Below are positions 1 to 8,607 of a stretch of DNA of 64,000 bases, one piece after another (within the stretch, counting starts at the first letter, position 1; every line of letters starts with the position of its first letter). The translations under genes and the position numbers were made by a program. The stretch is from Roseobacter sp. MH60115 (GTDB lineage Bacteria; Pseudomonadota; Alphaproteobacteria; Rhodobacterales; Rhodobacteraceae): positions 124,001 to 188,000 of the forward strand of contig NZ_JADOBQ010000003.1 of assembly GCF_015644665.1 (NCBI RefSeq), written 5' to 3'. The notes under the pieces were generated by a model. The model had not been told where the DNA came from and made no database searches. It saw only the letters and a list, made by a program, of their open reading frames with translations.

Positions 1-232
1 GGCGCACCCGCATCTCCCCTTCGGCGGCGCGCACCACCGGGATGCCGGAGACATCGCGCACCATCAGCTTGTAGCCCCAGACGCCAATCCCCGCGATCAA
101 CGCCAGAGAGACCACGGCGCCAGCCACATTTGTCATCATTGTCAGGGCGTTGGGCGACAGTTCTTCATCACCCGGCGCCTCGCGCTCGCGCCCATACGCG
201 CCCATACCATGGGAAAATTCAACGTCCGCCAT
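1..232 (-). CDS. Inner-membrane protein, probably SPOR-domain protein (partial, C terminus beyond window)
   Basis: Only the first 77 codons are in the window. The reading frame starts at an ATG at 230-232, preceded by a GAGG-like ribosome site, and runs off the left edge without a stop. The visible protein has a short acidic cytoplasmic N terminus, then one hydrophobic membrane segment (about residues 38-55), then the beginning of a periplasmic part. In Rhodobacteraceae the gene just downstream of argS usually encodes a SPOR-domain (peptidoglycan-binding) protein with this architecture. The SPOR call rests on that synteny and the topology, because the SPOR domain itself lies outside the window. 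Confidence 0.6.
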   Translation of the reverse strand, partial: MADVEFSHGMGAYGREREAPGDEELSPNALTMMTNVAGAVVSLALIAGIGVWGYKLMVRDVSGIPVVRAAEGEMRVR

Positions 233-310
233 CGTCGCCTCGCTGCCGATGGGATACGATGCCCCGTCGGTCTGTCTATGACTGCCTGCTCGGGCGAAGG
301 TCGCGATTTG

Positions 311-2053
311 CTACCGCATTTCCTGCGCCGGTGTAACGCCAAGAATACCAAGACCGGCTGCAATTACAACGCTCACGGCCTTTGCGAGGGCGATTTTCGC
401 CGCTGTGACTTTTGGGTCATCCTGCACGAAGCGCAAGGACGGAACCTCGTTGCCCTTGTTCCACAGCGCGTGGAAAGTTCCGGCCAGCTCATAGAGATAA
501 AAAGCCACCCGGTGCGGCTCGTTGCTGCGCGCGGCGGTTTCCACCAGACGCGGCCATTCGGCCAGCTTGGCCGCCAACCCCAGCTCCGCCTCGTGATCGA
601 GCAGGCTCAGGTCCGCCGCCTGCAGCGTTGCGTCGTCCACAGGAATATCCGCTTCGGTGGCCTTGCGCAGCACCGAGGCGACCCGCGCGTGGGCATATTG
701 CACGTAGAACACGGGGTTCTCGCGGCTCTGCTCCATGACCTTGTCGAAGTCGAAATCCAGCATCGCGTCATTCTTGCGTGTGAGCATGACAAACCGTGTC
801 ACGTCCGGGCCCACCTGATCGACCACATCGCGCAGGGTCACAAAGGTCCCTGCCCGTTTCGACATTTTGAAGGGCTCGCCGTTCTTGAAGAGCTTCACTA
901 ACTGGCAGAGCTTGATGTCGAGCGGCACGGTGCCGTCCGAGAGCGCGGAAACCGCCGCCTTCATCCGCTTCACATAGCCGCCGTGGTCGGCCCCAAAGAC
1001 ATCGATCAGGGTGTCGAAGCCCCGGTCGATCTTGTCGTAGTGATAGGCGATATCAGGCGCAAAATAGGTCCAGCTGCCATCGGATTTCTTGACCGGGCGG
1101 TCGACATCATCCCCGTGTTCGGTGGACTTGAACAGCGTCTGTTCACGCGGTTCCCAGTCCTCGGGCTTCTTGCCCTTTGGCGGCTCCAGCACGCCTTCGT
1201 AAATCAGGCCTTTGTCCCGAAGATCATCGATTGCCGCTTCGATCCGGCCCGTCCCGTAGAGCGATTTTTCGGAGTAGAAGACATCCATCTCAACGCCGAG
1301 CGCCTTGAGATCGGCGCGGATCATCTCCATCATCGCATCCATTGCGAAAACGCGAAGATCCTCAAGCCAGTACTGCTCGCCCTTGTCGAGATAGGCGTCG
1401 CCCACCTTGTCTTTCAGCGCCTCGCCCACGGCGATCAGATAGTCGCCCGGATAGGTGCCATCGGGGAAGGCCACCCCCTGCCCATGCGCCTCTAGATACC
1501 GCAGATACACCGACCGGGCGAGCACATCGACCTGTGCGCCGCCGTCATTGATGTAATACTCCCGCGTCACGTCAAAGCCCGCGAAATCCAGCAGGGAGGC
1601 CAGCGCGTCGCCAAAAACGGCACCGCGCGTGTGACCCACGTGCAAGGGGCCGGTGGGGTTGGCGGACACATATTCCACATTCACGCGTTTGCCCTGCCCC
1701 AGCTGCGCGCGGCCAAAATCCGGACCTGCCGTGAGAGCGGCGGCAACGACGGACTGCCACACCGCTGGCGCCAGCCGCAGGTTCAGGAACCCCGGTCCCG
1801 CCACATCTGCGGAAACGATCCGATCATCCTCGGCCAAGCGGGCGGCCAGCGCCTCGGCAATGTCGCGCGGTTTCTGACCGGCAGGTTTTGCCAGCACCAT
1901 TGCCGCATTGGTCGCCATGTCGCCATGGGCCGCATCGCGCGGCGGCTCGACCGTCACGTTGTCCATGGCCAGCCCGGCGCGCAGTTGCCCGGCGGTCTCC
2001 ATGTCCTGCAAGCACCCCAAAACAAGCGCGCGGATATCGGCAAAAAGGTTCAT
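311..2053 (-). CDS. argS: Arginine--tRNA ligase
   Basis: This is a cytoplasmic class I aminoacyl-tRNA synthetase that charges tRNA-Arg. The 580-residue protein has the usual family length. It has an N-terminal additional domain, an HVGH version of the HIGH signature at residues 138-141 within [11 protein letters not shown], a KMSKR loop near residue 395, and a C-terminal helical anticodon-binding domain. The start ATG at 2053 is followed by a typical ArgS N terminus. The downstream membrane-protein gene begins about 80 bases after the stop on the same strand, so the two are probably co-transcribed. Confidence 0.97.
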   Translation of the reverse strand: MNLFADIRALVLGCLQDMETAGQLRAGLAMDNVTVEPPRDAAHGDMATNAAMVLAKPAGQKPRDIAEALAARLAEDDRIVSADVAGPGFLNLRLAPAVWQSVVAAALTAGPDFGRAQLGQGKRVNVEYVSANPTGPLHVGHTRGAVFGDALASLLDFAGFDVTREYYINDGGAQVDVLARSVYLRYLEAHGQGVAFPDGTYPGDYLIAVGEALKDKVGDAYLDKGEQYWLEDLRVFAMDAMMEMIRADLKALGVEMDVFYSEKSLYGTGRIEAAIDDLRDKGLIYEGVLEPPKGKKPEDWEPREQTLFKSTEHGDDVDRPVKKSDGSWTYFAPDIAYHYDKIDRGFDTLIDVFGADHGGYVKRMKAAVSALSDGTVPLDIKLCQLVKLFKNGEPFKMSKRAGTFVTLRDVVDQVGPDVTRFVMLTRKNDAMLDFDFDKVMEQSRENPVFYVQYAHARVASVLRKATEADIPVDDATLQAADLSLLDHEAELGLAAKLAEWPRLVETAARSNEPHRVAFYLYELAGTFHALWNKGNEVPSLRFVQDDPKVTAAKIALAKAVSVVIAAGLGILGVTPAQEMR

Positions 2054-2143
2054 GTCAGCGTCCTTCGGCAGAGATTGGCGCGGTGTATCACGCCCAAGGC
2101 GCGGGTCAACCGGACACCGCGCTGCCGCAGGGTTTAGGCGATC

Positions 2144-3286
2144 TTACCCGCCCGAAATCAACCGCTCATGTTCCTGCAGCGCAAAGCGGTCCGTCATGCC
2201 GGAAATATAGTCCGACACGATGCGCGCCAGATCGATTTCGTCAGACACCTCCTGCACATCCTTGCGCCACTGCTTTGGCAATTGATCCGGATGCGCCATG
2301 AAGTAGGGAAAGAGCTCCTCCACCACCTGCGTGACCTGCGCGCGCATCTTCACGACGCTGGGCGCGCGGTACATGCGGTCAAAGAGGAAAGACCGGATCA
2401 CCTTGAGATCAGAGAAGACATCATCTGAAAAGCGGATGATGGTACGCCCGGCGCCCCGGACATCATCCACCGACTGGGGCTCCAGTTCACGCAGCCTTTC
2501 CTGCGCAAAATCAATCACATCCTCGACCAGAATACCGAAGAAGCGGCGCAGGGCCTCGTGCCGCCTGCGGTAGTAGTTCAGTCCCGGATAGGTGCCATCC
2601 ACTTCCTCGAAACAGGCGTTCAGGATCGGCAGCGCGGCCAGTTCGTCGGTGGAAAACAGCTCCGCCCGCAGACCATCGTGCAGATCGTGATGGTTGTAAG
2701 CCACATCGTCGGCAATCGCCGCAACCTGCGCCTCCGCACTGGCATAGGTGTAGAGTTCGAGATCGTGTTGATCGTTGTACGCCTTCAGCGCCCAGGGCAC
2801 CGGACCGACGACCGGCCCATTGTGCTTGGCGATGCCCTCCAGGGTCTCCCATGTCAGGTTCAGACCGTCGAAATCCGCGTAGTGCCGCTCCAGATGGGTG
2901 ACGATGCGGATCGCCTGCGCATTGTGGTCGAACCCGCCATAGGGCGCCATGAGCACAGAGAGCGCGTCCTCGCCTGTATGTCCGAAGGGGGTGTGACCCA
3001 GATCATGTGCAAGGGCCACCGCCTCCGTCAGCTCGCCATTCAGCCCGAGGGCCCCCGCGATCGTGCGGGCCACCTGCGCCACCTCGATCGAATGGGTCAG
3101 CCGCGTGCGGTAGTAGTCGCCTTCATGCTCGATAAAGACCTGGGTTTTATGTTTGAGCCTGCGAAAGGCGCTGGCGTGAATGATCCTGTCCCGATCCCGC
3201 TGGAAGCAGGACCGAAACGTGCTTTCCTCTTCCCGTACACGCCGGCCGCGGGCGTGGTTCGGATCGGAGGCATATACTGCCGTCAT
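2144..3286 (-). CDS. dgt: Deoxyguanosinetriphosphate triphosphohydrolase-like protein
   Basis: This is a 380-residue HD-superfamily dNTP triphosphohydrolase, which hydrolyses dNTPs to nucleosides and triphosphate. The metal-binding HD signature is visible: His65 in TRLTHSIEV, His94-Asp95 in ALAHDLGHTPFGH, and a later Asp in ADDVAYNHHD. It lies upstream of argS on the same strand with a 90-base gap. It is divergent from the Fe-S gene at 3370, with an 83-base shared promoter region. The exact nucleotide preference of alphaproteobacterial members is not evident from sequence. Confidence 0.92.
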   Translation of the reverse strand: MTAVYASDPNHARGRRVREEESTFRSCFQRDRDRIIHASAFRRLKHKTQVFIEHEGDYYRTRLTHSIEVAQVARTIAGALGLNGELTEAVALAHDLGHTPFGHTGEDALSVLMAPYGGFDHNAQAIRIVTHLERHYADFDGLNLTWETLEGIAKHNGPVVGPVPWALKAYNDQHDLELYTYASAEAQVAAIADDVAYNHHDLHDGLRAELFSTDELAALPILNACFEEVDGTYPGLNYYRRRHEALRRFFGILVEDVIDFAQERLRELEPQSVDDVRGAGRTIIRFSDDVFSDLKVIRSFLFDRMYRAPSVVKMRAQVTQVVEELFPYFMAHPDQLPKQWRKDVQEVSDEIDLARIVSDYISGMTDRFALQEHERLISGG

Positions 3287-3369
3287 GACGTGCTGGTCCT
3301 TGTCGCCTGTCCCGAGAGTTTCTATATTGCACGCGAAGACTTAATGAAACCGCTTGACGGAGCACGCAG

Positions 3370-3693
3370 ATGCAACTCCCGCCCAAGGTCACGCCCCGCG
3401 CGTTTGACAGACTGGCTGAAATCGGTGCCGCCACTGACGGCAAAGCCTTGCGCGTGGCTGTCGAAGGCGGCGGATGTTCCGGGTTTCAGTATGAAATCGC
3501 GCTCGATGAACCCCGGGCGGATGATCTGGTGCTCGAAGGCGCCGGTCAAAAGGTGGTTATTGACGCAGTATCGCTGCCCTTCCTCGGCGACGCGGTCATC
3601 GATTTTTCCGAAGAGCTGATCGGCGCGCGCTTCATCATTGAAAACCCCAATGCCTCAAGCTCCTGCGGGTGTGGCACCTCGTTCTCGATGTAG
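3370..3693 (+). CDS. erpA: A-type iron-sulfur cluster carrier (HesB/IscA/ErpA family)
   Basis: This 107-residue protein belongs to the A-type carrier family, which delivers Fe-S clusters to target enzymes. The three conserved cysteines are present: Cys36 in GGGCSGFQY, and Cys99 and Cys101 in the C-terminal CGCG motif. GGAG lies 7 bases before the ATG. The gene stands alone and is transcribed divergently from dgt. ErpA and IscA cannot be separated with certainty on motifs; the isolated position away from an isc/suf operon favours an ErpA-like role. Confidence 0.85.
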   Translation: MQLPPKVTPRAFDRLAEIGAATDGKALRVAVEGGGCSGFQYEIALDEPRADDLVLEGAGQKVVIDAVSLPFLGDAVIDFSEELIGARFIIENPNASSSCGCGTSFSM

Positions 3694-3731
3694 ATTAACA
3701 TCGGCACGTATATCTTTGGTTTTATATATCT

Positions 3732-4781
3732 TTAGACGTCGGCACGCGCGAAGCTTTCAAAAAACGCATCGAAGCGGTCAGAGGATTGTTCTGCGCCGCT
3801 GAGGATGTCTTCCCCGTCCTGGCCAACCGCATCCGTCATCGCTGCCCGCATCTGGCTCCAGTCATTGCTGCGTGCCGGTCCAAGGTGGAACATATACTCC
3901 GACATTGCCCGCAACGGCCCCTTGCGCGCCGCATGCCGTGCGACGTAGAGCCCGGTGGAACATGCCTCACCGGGAAAGCTGGGACGATCCGCAAACTGCG
4001 CCCACCAGCAGGTCACCAGATACTCATGATAGGCATCAGAGCCTTTCGGGCCATCCGCTTTCAGCACGAAGCCGCCCATTTCCTGCGCAATCCAATCTTC
4101 CCAAATCGCACTTGGCCGCTTCCCGGAAAAGCGCATGGCCACGCAGATTTCCGCAAGTAAATCAATGTCCTGATCCAGATAGGCCAGCAGGCCGGCAAAC
4201 TCGAGACTGGCAGTGGCCGCGTCCTCCAGATGTGGATCAACCAGGCCATAGTCCGACAGGTAGAATACGATATGGGTCAGCTCGTAGGCGGCCTTCTTGT
4301 TCGGCAGCGTGAAGGTTTCGGAGCGGTTGATGAACCGGTGCAACCGTTCTGTCAGCATGACATCTTCGCTGCCCACGCCGCGTCTCTTCAGCAATCGCTG
4401 CGCCTCGGCGCGTTGCAGATCGGAAAGCTCGGCTTCGACAAGCCCCATTTTCGCGACCCAACGGCAGAGTTCCGTGCCCTTGCCGCTGCCCAGCCCGAGA
4501 TCTTCAAGGTCGAGACAGATTGACAGCAGGAACCGGTAGTATTGGGGGAAGAACCGCAGCCGCTCGTCGAGACCGTCGTAGACACGGCGATAAGGGGCCA
4601 ACGCGCTCTCCGGCAGCATCGCACCGCTGCTCGCCAGCACATTCAGAACTTCGGCATTTTCCTTCAGCCAGAACACATCGTCCGGGCTACGCCTGTTGCA
4701 GGCAAAATTTCCGATCAGTACGGTCTGGCGTTCTGCCAGATCCAATCTACGCGGCAGACCCAAAGAGACGACGTTAGACAT
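3732..4781 (-). CDS. Uncharacterised helical protein, partner of the upstream repeat peptide
   Basis: This is a 349-residue protein of unknown function. The start at 4781 is chosen because AGGAAG lies upstream; a longer in-frame extension to about 5018 would run through an intercistronic hairpin and the neighbouring gene. The sequence looks mostly alpha-helical, without a signal peptide or membrane segment. A distinctive stretch is ELTHIVFYLSDYG near the middle, and there are several tryptophan- and cysteine-containing segments. I do not recognise a catalytic motif. It may correspond to a Rhodobacterales family of unknown function (DUF6902, from memory and unverified). It follows the peptide gene by 88 bases on the same strand, which suggests one transcript and a shared role. 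Confidence 0.75.
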   Translation of the reverse strand: MSNVVSLGLPRRLDLAERQTVLIGNFACNRRSPDDVFWLKENAEVLNVLASSGAMLPESALAPYRRVYDGLDERLRFFPQYYRFLLSICLDLEDLGLGSGKGTELCRWVAKMGLVEAELSDLQRAEAQRLLKRRGVGSEDVMLTERLHRFINRSETFTLPNKKAAYELTHIVFYLSDYGLVDPHLEDAATASLEFAGLLAYLDQDIDLLAEICVAMRFSGKRPSAIWEDWIAQEMGGFVLKADGPKGSDAYHEYLVTCWWAQFADRPSFPGEACSTGLYVARHAARKGPLRAMSEYMFHLGPARSNDWSQMRAAMTDAVGQDGEDILSGAEQSSDRFDAFFESFARADV

Positions 4782-4825
4782 GGGGGTTCTTCCTTTGTCC
4801 GATGGATCTGCCGCGCAAGGCTCAT

Positions 4826-4855
4826 GACCGGGCGAGATGGGTGTCGGGCCCGGTC
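4826..4855 (-). terminator. Intercistronic hairpin between repeat peptide and partner gene
   Basis: The arms GACCGGGC (4826-4833) and GCCCGGTC (4848-4855) are exactly complementary, with a 14-base loop. No T-run follows, so it is more likely a partial terminator or an mRNA-stabilising structure than a full stop. Such structures commonly let a small upstream peptide be expressed in excess over the downstream gene. Confidence 0.6.
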
Positions 4856-4869
4856 CAGAAGCCCTGTGG

Positions 4870-5151
4870 TTACATGGAGGTCGTGAACAGACCGGTTGCA
4901 TCACCCGAGAGCGCGTCGCGGCCTGCGACCATGCTGGTGGTGAACTGACCGGTTTCAGCACCGGACAGGGTGTCTGCTTCGGGGGCCATCGACGTGGTGA
5001 AAAGCTCGGTGGCCTCACCGCGCATCATGTCGCCGCTTGCCGGGCCCATGCTGGTGGTGAAAAGTGCGGTACCTGCGCCGCTGTGCAGGTCTGTTTCAAC
5101 GGCAAATGTGTCTTCGAGTGCGGGTGTCGCAAACAGTACGTTCGTCTTCAT
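4870..5151 (-). CDS. Repeat peptide with four C-terminal-type FTTSM units (possible multi-core precursor)
   Basis: This is a 93-residue peptide of unknown function. The start at 5151 has AAAGGGAT upstream. Residues 1-20 form a leader-like segment without repeats. Four copies of a 15-residue unit follow at residues 21-35, 41-55, 60-74 and 79-93. Each has the pattern D-x-x-(S/R)-G-x-x-T-x-(L/Q)-F-T-T-S-M. The units are separated by 4-5 small or charged residues, and the last ends exactly at the C terminus. There are no cysteines and no hydrophobic signal peptide. The organisation resembles a multi-core modified-peptide precursor. A repetitive structural or secreted peptide is the alternative. 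It may match a Rhodobacterales family of unknown function (DUF6749, from memory and unverified). Confidence 0.75.
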   Translation of the reverse strand: MKTNVLFATPALEDTFAVETDLHSGAGTALFTTSMGPASGDMMRGEATELFTTSMAPEADTLSGAETGQFTTSMVAGRDALSGDATGLFTTSM

Positions 5152-5499
5152 CGCATATCCCTTTCAAATGAAGTTTTTCGCCCTTTCACGCTTGCCCGTT
5201 TAAGGAGAGTTTCCAATAAATTTTCACGTTAAGAATGTGTTAACCACTAGTTATCCACAATAGGGTCGCGCCCTACCGACTGACGGTGCCGCGAAACTCA
5301 CTTTGGTAACCTTGGTTAATTTTTTTTTATCCACAGTGGATAAATATGTGGATATTAACTTATAACTGCCGTTTTTCGTTAACCGTTAACGAGAATCACT
5401 GGAATCACCTCCAGTCCGGCGGAAATTTTGGCCCCACTGCGGCGCTTGCTCTGACCTTCTGATTGCGCGATAGCTTGCACATATCTCGGGAGGGCCGAC
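5152..5499. other. AT-rich intergenic region with DnaA-box cluster
   Basis: This 348-base gap separates the divergent repeat-peptide gene and xthA. It is clearly richer in A+T than its surroundings, with runs such as eight or more T near 5321 and several TTAAC/GTTAAC words. It contains the DnaA boxes annotated separately and two GANTC (CcrM methylation) sites at 5393-5397 and 5402-5406. No protein-coding gene is apparent. It must contain both divergent promoters. Confidence 0.7.
5251..5355. promoter_or_regulatory. Cluster of four DnaA boxes
   Basis: Two perfect TTATCCACA boxes occur on the plus strand at 5251-5259 and 5327-5335. Two one-mismatch boxes occur on the minus strand at 5335-5343 (TTATCCACT) and 5347-5355 (ATATCCACA). 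The last three lie within 29 bases, next to T-rich DNA. This could be a DnaA-controlled promoter region or part of a replication origin. The sequence alone does not decide. Confidence 0.65.
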
Positions 5500-6282
5500 A
5501 TGAAGATTGCCACCTTCAACATCAATGGCATCAAGGCACGGATCAACGCACTACCTGAATGGCTGGACGATGCCCAGCCCGATGTCGTGGTTCTGCAGGA
5601 AATCAAATCGATCGATGAGGCTTTTCCCACCGAACTCTTTGAAGAACGCGGGTACAACGTGGCCACCCACGGGCAAAAGAGCTTCAACGGCGTTGCGATT
5701 CTGTCGAAACACCCGCTGGAAGACGTCACGCGCGGTCTGCCCGGGGATGAGAGTGACGAGCAGGCGCGATGGATCGAGGCCACGGTCGTGGGCGCCTCCC
5801 ATGCGCTGCGGGTCTGCGGGCTGTATCTGCCAAACGGCAACCCCGTGCCCGGCCCTAAATACGATTACAAGCTTGCCTGGATGGCCCGGCTCAAAGCACG
5901 GGCGGAGACGCTTCTGGCCGAAGAGACCCCCTTCCTGATGGCCGGGGACTACAACATCATCCCACAGACCGAAGATGCCGCCGCGCCCGACAGTTGGCGG
6001 GAGGACGCCCTGTTCCGGCTCGAAAGCCGCACAGCTTTTCGCGCGCTGATCAATCTGGGGCTGACGGATGCGTTTCGCGCCCGAACGCAAGGGCCGGGAC
6101 ATTATAGTTTCTGGGATTATCAGGCCGGTGCGTGGAACAGAAACCAGGGGATCCGAATCGATCACCTGCTGCTTTGCCCGCAAACGGCTGACATGCTGAC
6201 GGACTGCGTGATCGACAAGGATGTGCGCGGGCGCGACAAGCCCTCTGACCACGTCCCCGTCTGGATTGATCTCGCCGCCTGA
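5500..6282 (+). CDS. xthA: Exodeoxyribonuclease III (AP endonuclease)
   Basis: This is a 260-residue EEP-superfamily nuclease for base-excision repair, acting at abasic sites and on 3' ends. Conserved residues include Asn7 in TFNINGIKAR, Glu34 in LQEIKS, the AGDYNI motif near residue 150 and the terminal SDH (Asp250-His251). GGGAGGG lies 7 bases before the ATG. It is transcribed away from the DnaA-box region and the repeat-peptide unit. Confidence 0.95.
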   Translation: MKIATFNINGIKARINALPEWLDDAQPDVVVLQEIKSIDEAFPTELFEERGYNVATHGQKSFNGVAILSKHPLEDVTRGLPGDESDEQARWIEATVVGASHALRVCGLYLPNGNPVPGPKYDYKLAWMARLKARAETLLAEETPFLMAGDYNIIPQTEDAAAPDSWREDALFRLESRTAFRALINLGLTDAFRARTQGPGHYSFWDYQAGAWNRNQGIRIDHLLLCPQTADMLTDCVIDKDVRGRDKPSDHVPVWIDLAA

Positions 6283-6394
6283 CACCAGGCGCACAGGCTG
6301 TCCGACCCCACCGGACCGGACGACGGGCGCCGCACAGAATCAGTATCAGCCGTCTCAGCGACCAGATCCACCGGTCACCTGATGTGCACTTCTG

Positions 6395-7762
6395 ATGAAA
6401 GACCCCTTTGTGCGATACCCGCTGATTGCGTACCTCTTGCCGCTGATCTTCCTGTTTGCAGGGCCCGCCACCTGGGCGCAGGCCGATATCATCGGCGCGC
6501 AACGGCTGGTGTTGTCCAGCCCGGATCTGATCGATGACCTGACCCCGAAGATGCAGGAGATTCTGACCCGCGCCAATGGACGCCGCGACAGAGATCTGAT
6601 GGTGCGCATTTGGTATCCGGCACGGGCCCCACTGGATGCGGACAGCCGAAAGCACTACGGGTTTCACAGTGACGCGGTCGATTTTGCCATCGATCCGGAT
6701 GGCAGGCACAATATTCTGGACAAACTGCAGAACCGCAAACGGCGCAGCAATACCTATCAGAATGCCATACCAGACACGTCGCGGGCCTTGCCGGTCATCC
6801 TTTATTCGCACGGAAACGGCAACGCGGCAGAGGCGAATGAACCCTATTTCGAAGCATTGGTTGCGCGTGGGTATATCGTGGTCTCCATCGGCCACAGCTA
6901 TTCCGCCAGCCTGGTCACGCTGCAAAACGGCCGCGTCGCCAAGGTCGACAGCGCGCTGCAGGACTACGTCGACAGCGAAATCCCGGAGGAGGCGCGAGAT
7001 TCGGCCCTTACCTTTGATCAGGCCAGTGCCGATGCCCTCGCCGCCTTGCCTCTAGGGGCCGCGCCACGCGACGATCTATTGGACCGGTATCACTATAGCG
7101 TTTCCGGCGCGCGGATGGGCGCCCGCGCACAGCTTGCCCTCTGGGTTGCCGATATCCGGTTTGTTCTCTCGGCGCTGGCGGACATCAACGCGCCCGGCGG
7201 TGCAGAGGGGTTGAGCGGGCTGTTTGATCTGTCCCGCATCGGTGCGGTCGGCCATTCCTTTGGCGGGGCGGCCTCCCGGCATTTTTGTGACCGCGAGCCG
7301 CGGTGCAAGGTCTCCATCAACATGGACGGGACCGACCCGACGCAGCGAGGGGAACGCATCCGCGACCCCCACATGCGGTACTATTTCGACGTCAAGGCAC
7401 AGGTCGCGCAGGAAGTCCGCGATGGCGCCCACAGGGACCGGGAGTTTCTGCGCCTTGTGCGCAAGCTTTTCCACCAGAGACAGGTGCATGAGACCCATGC
7501 GATGATCGCGGCAGCGGACAGCGACCTCGTTGTCCTGAGCCCGCGGAAGATTTCGCATCTGGATTTCACCATCGGCTGGCTGAACCTGCACCGCTACGGG
7601 CCCGGCAAACGCATTTGGCAGCGGGTGATCCGGCAAACCTCCCTGCCCTTTCTCGATCTGCACCTGAAACCCGACACGACGGGTGAGGCGCCAAAGGAGA
7701 TCTGCGAAACCCTCGAAAAACCGCGCGGATTTCGGCTGATCTATACAAATCTATGTGGCTAG
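6395..7762 (+). CDS. Secreted alpha/beta hydrolase (dienelactone/PAF-acetylhydrolase-like)
   Basis: The 455-residue protein begins with a basic N terminus and a hydrophobic segment ending at an AQA-type cleavage site near residue 30, so export is likely. The alpha/beta hydrolase features are the oxyanion region YSHGNGN and the nucleophile elbow GHSFGG with Ser288. Substrate is unknown. It resembles predicted dienelactone hydrolase or platelet-activating-factor acetylhydrolase-like proteins. No strong ribosome site precedes the ATG, so the exact start is less certain. A second secreted hydrolase of the same general class lies at 8608. Confidence 0.8.
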   Translation: MKDPFVRYPLIAYLLPLIFLFAGPATWAQADIIGAQRLVLSSPDLIDDLTPKMQEILTRANGRRDRDLMVRIWYPARAPLDADSRKHYGFHSDAVDFAIDPDGRHNILDKLQNRKRRSNTYQNAIPDTSRALPVILYSHGNGNAAEANEPYFEALVARGYIVVSIGHSYSASLVTLQNGRVAKVDSALQDYVDSEIPEEARDSALTFDQASADALAALPLGAAPRDDLLDRYHYSVSGARMGARAQLALWVADIRFVLSALADINAPGGAEGLSGLFDLSRIGAVGHSFGGAASRHFCDREPRCKVSINMDGTDPTQRGERIRDPHMRYYFDVKAQVAQEVRDGAHRDREFLRLVRKLFHQRQVHETHAMIAAADSDLVVLSPRKISHLDFTIGWLNLHRYGPGKRIWQRVIRQTSLPFLDLHLKPDTTGEAPKEICETLEKPRGFRLIYTNLCG

Positions 7763-7815
7763 ACGGATCAGGCTATGAGCGATCATGCCCGCCCAAAGTG
7801 TCAGGACCGAAACGC

Positions 7816-8412
7816 CTAGGCTTCGAGTTCCGCATCCCAGTAGAGGAAATCCATCCAGCTTTCGTGCAGATGGTTGGGCGGGAACTTGCGGCCCATGTTG
7901 CGCAGCTCTTCCGCACCCGGCTGGCGTGGCGGTTTGCGCAGGGAAAGACCCGTGCGGTGCAGCGGTTTAGACCCTTTCTTGAGGTTGCAGGGCGAACAGG
8001 CCGCCACCACATTCTGCCAACTGGTCACACCACCAGAGGCACGCGGTACCACGTGATCGAAGGTCAACTCCCCCTTGGCGCCACAATACTGACAACGAAA
8101 TTCATCCCTCAGAAATAAATTAAAGCGCGTGAAGGCCACGCGCTTTTGAGGTTTTACATAGTCTTTCAGAACGACGACCGACGGAATTCTGATTTCCGTA
8201 CTGGGGCTTCGGACGATGTCGTCATATTCGGCGACGATGTCCACCCGGTCGAGCCAGGCCGCCTTGACCGCCTCCTGCCAGGGCCAGAGCGATAGCGGGT
8301 AGTAACTCAAGGGGCGATAATCCGCGTTCAGCACCAGCGCGGGTCGGTGCCTCAGGCTCGCAGGGTTGCGGGTAAAATCCGTTCTGAAATCGCCGTCCAT
8401 GATTACACGCAC
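7816..8412 (-). CDS. HNH endonuclease
   Basis: This is a 198-residue HNH nuclease of the type common as a single housekeeping-like gene in alphaproteobacteria. Two CxxC pairs are visible (Cys107/Cys110 and Cys139/Cys142), bracketing the DH of the catalytic core (Asp119-His120) and Asn134. They match a zinc-stabilised beta-beta-alpha metal finger. The start may be GTG at 8412 or ATG at 8400; the AAAGGG upstream suits the ATG slightly better. There is no adjacent methylase, so it is not an obvious restriction system. Its biological role is unknown. Confidence 0.85.
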   Translation of the reverse strand: MRVIMDGDFRTDFTRNPASLRHRPALVLNADYRPLSYYPLSLWPWQEAVKAAWLDRVDIVAEYDDIVRSPSTEIRIPSVVVLKDYVKPQKRVAFTRFNLFLRDEFRCQYCGAKGELTFDHVVPRASGGVTSWQNVVAACSPCNLKKGSKPLHRTGLSLRKPPRQPGAEELRNMGRKFPPNHLHESWMDFLYWDAELEA

Positions 8413-8554
8413 CCTTTGCCGTTCCGCGTCCGGTCCAGCGGGCCAGTCCCGCCGATAGGCCGACTATATCTCGTGGTTTGCGTCTTGCAAGCCCCTGTTT
8501 GACCACAACATGTCGCAGGATGCATAGGGTAACACGGTAACGGTTAAGTGACAG

Positions 8555-8563
8555 TTATCCACA
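8555..8563 (+). promoter_or_regulatory. Single perfect DnaA box upstream of HNH gene
   Basis: TTATCCACA lies in the 195-base gap upstream of the HNH gene, within an AT-richer stretch that also has repeated GGTAAC/GGTTAA words. A perfect 9-mer is expected by chance at intervals of tens of kilobases or more at this base composition, so regulatory meaning is plausible but unproven. Confidence 0.4.
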
Positions 8564-8607
8564 AGGTCCGGCACAACCCTGAAACGGCGGAACCGGACCT
8601 TGTGTCC

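Noticed and set aside
4781-5018. N-terminal extension of the 349-residue partner protein
   Set aside because: Would run through the intercistronic hairpin and the repeat-peptide gene; AGGAAG upstream of 4781 marks a better start.
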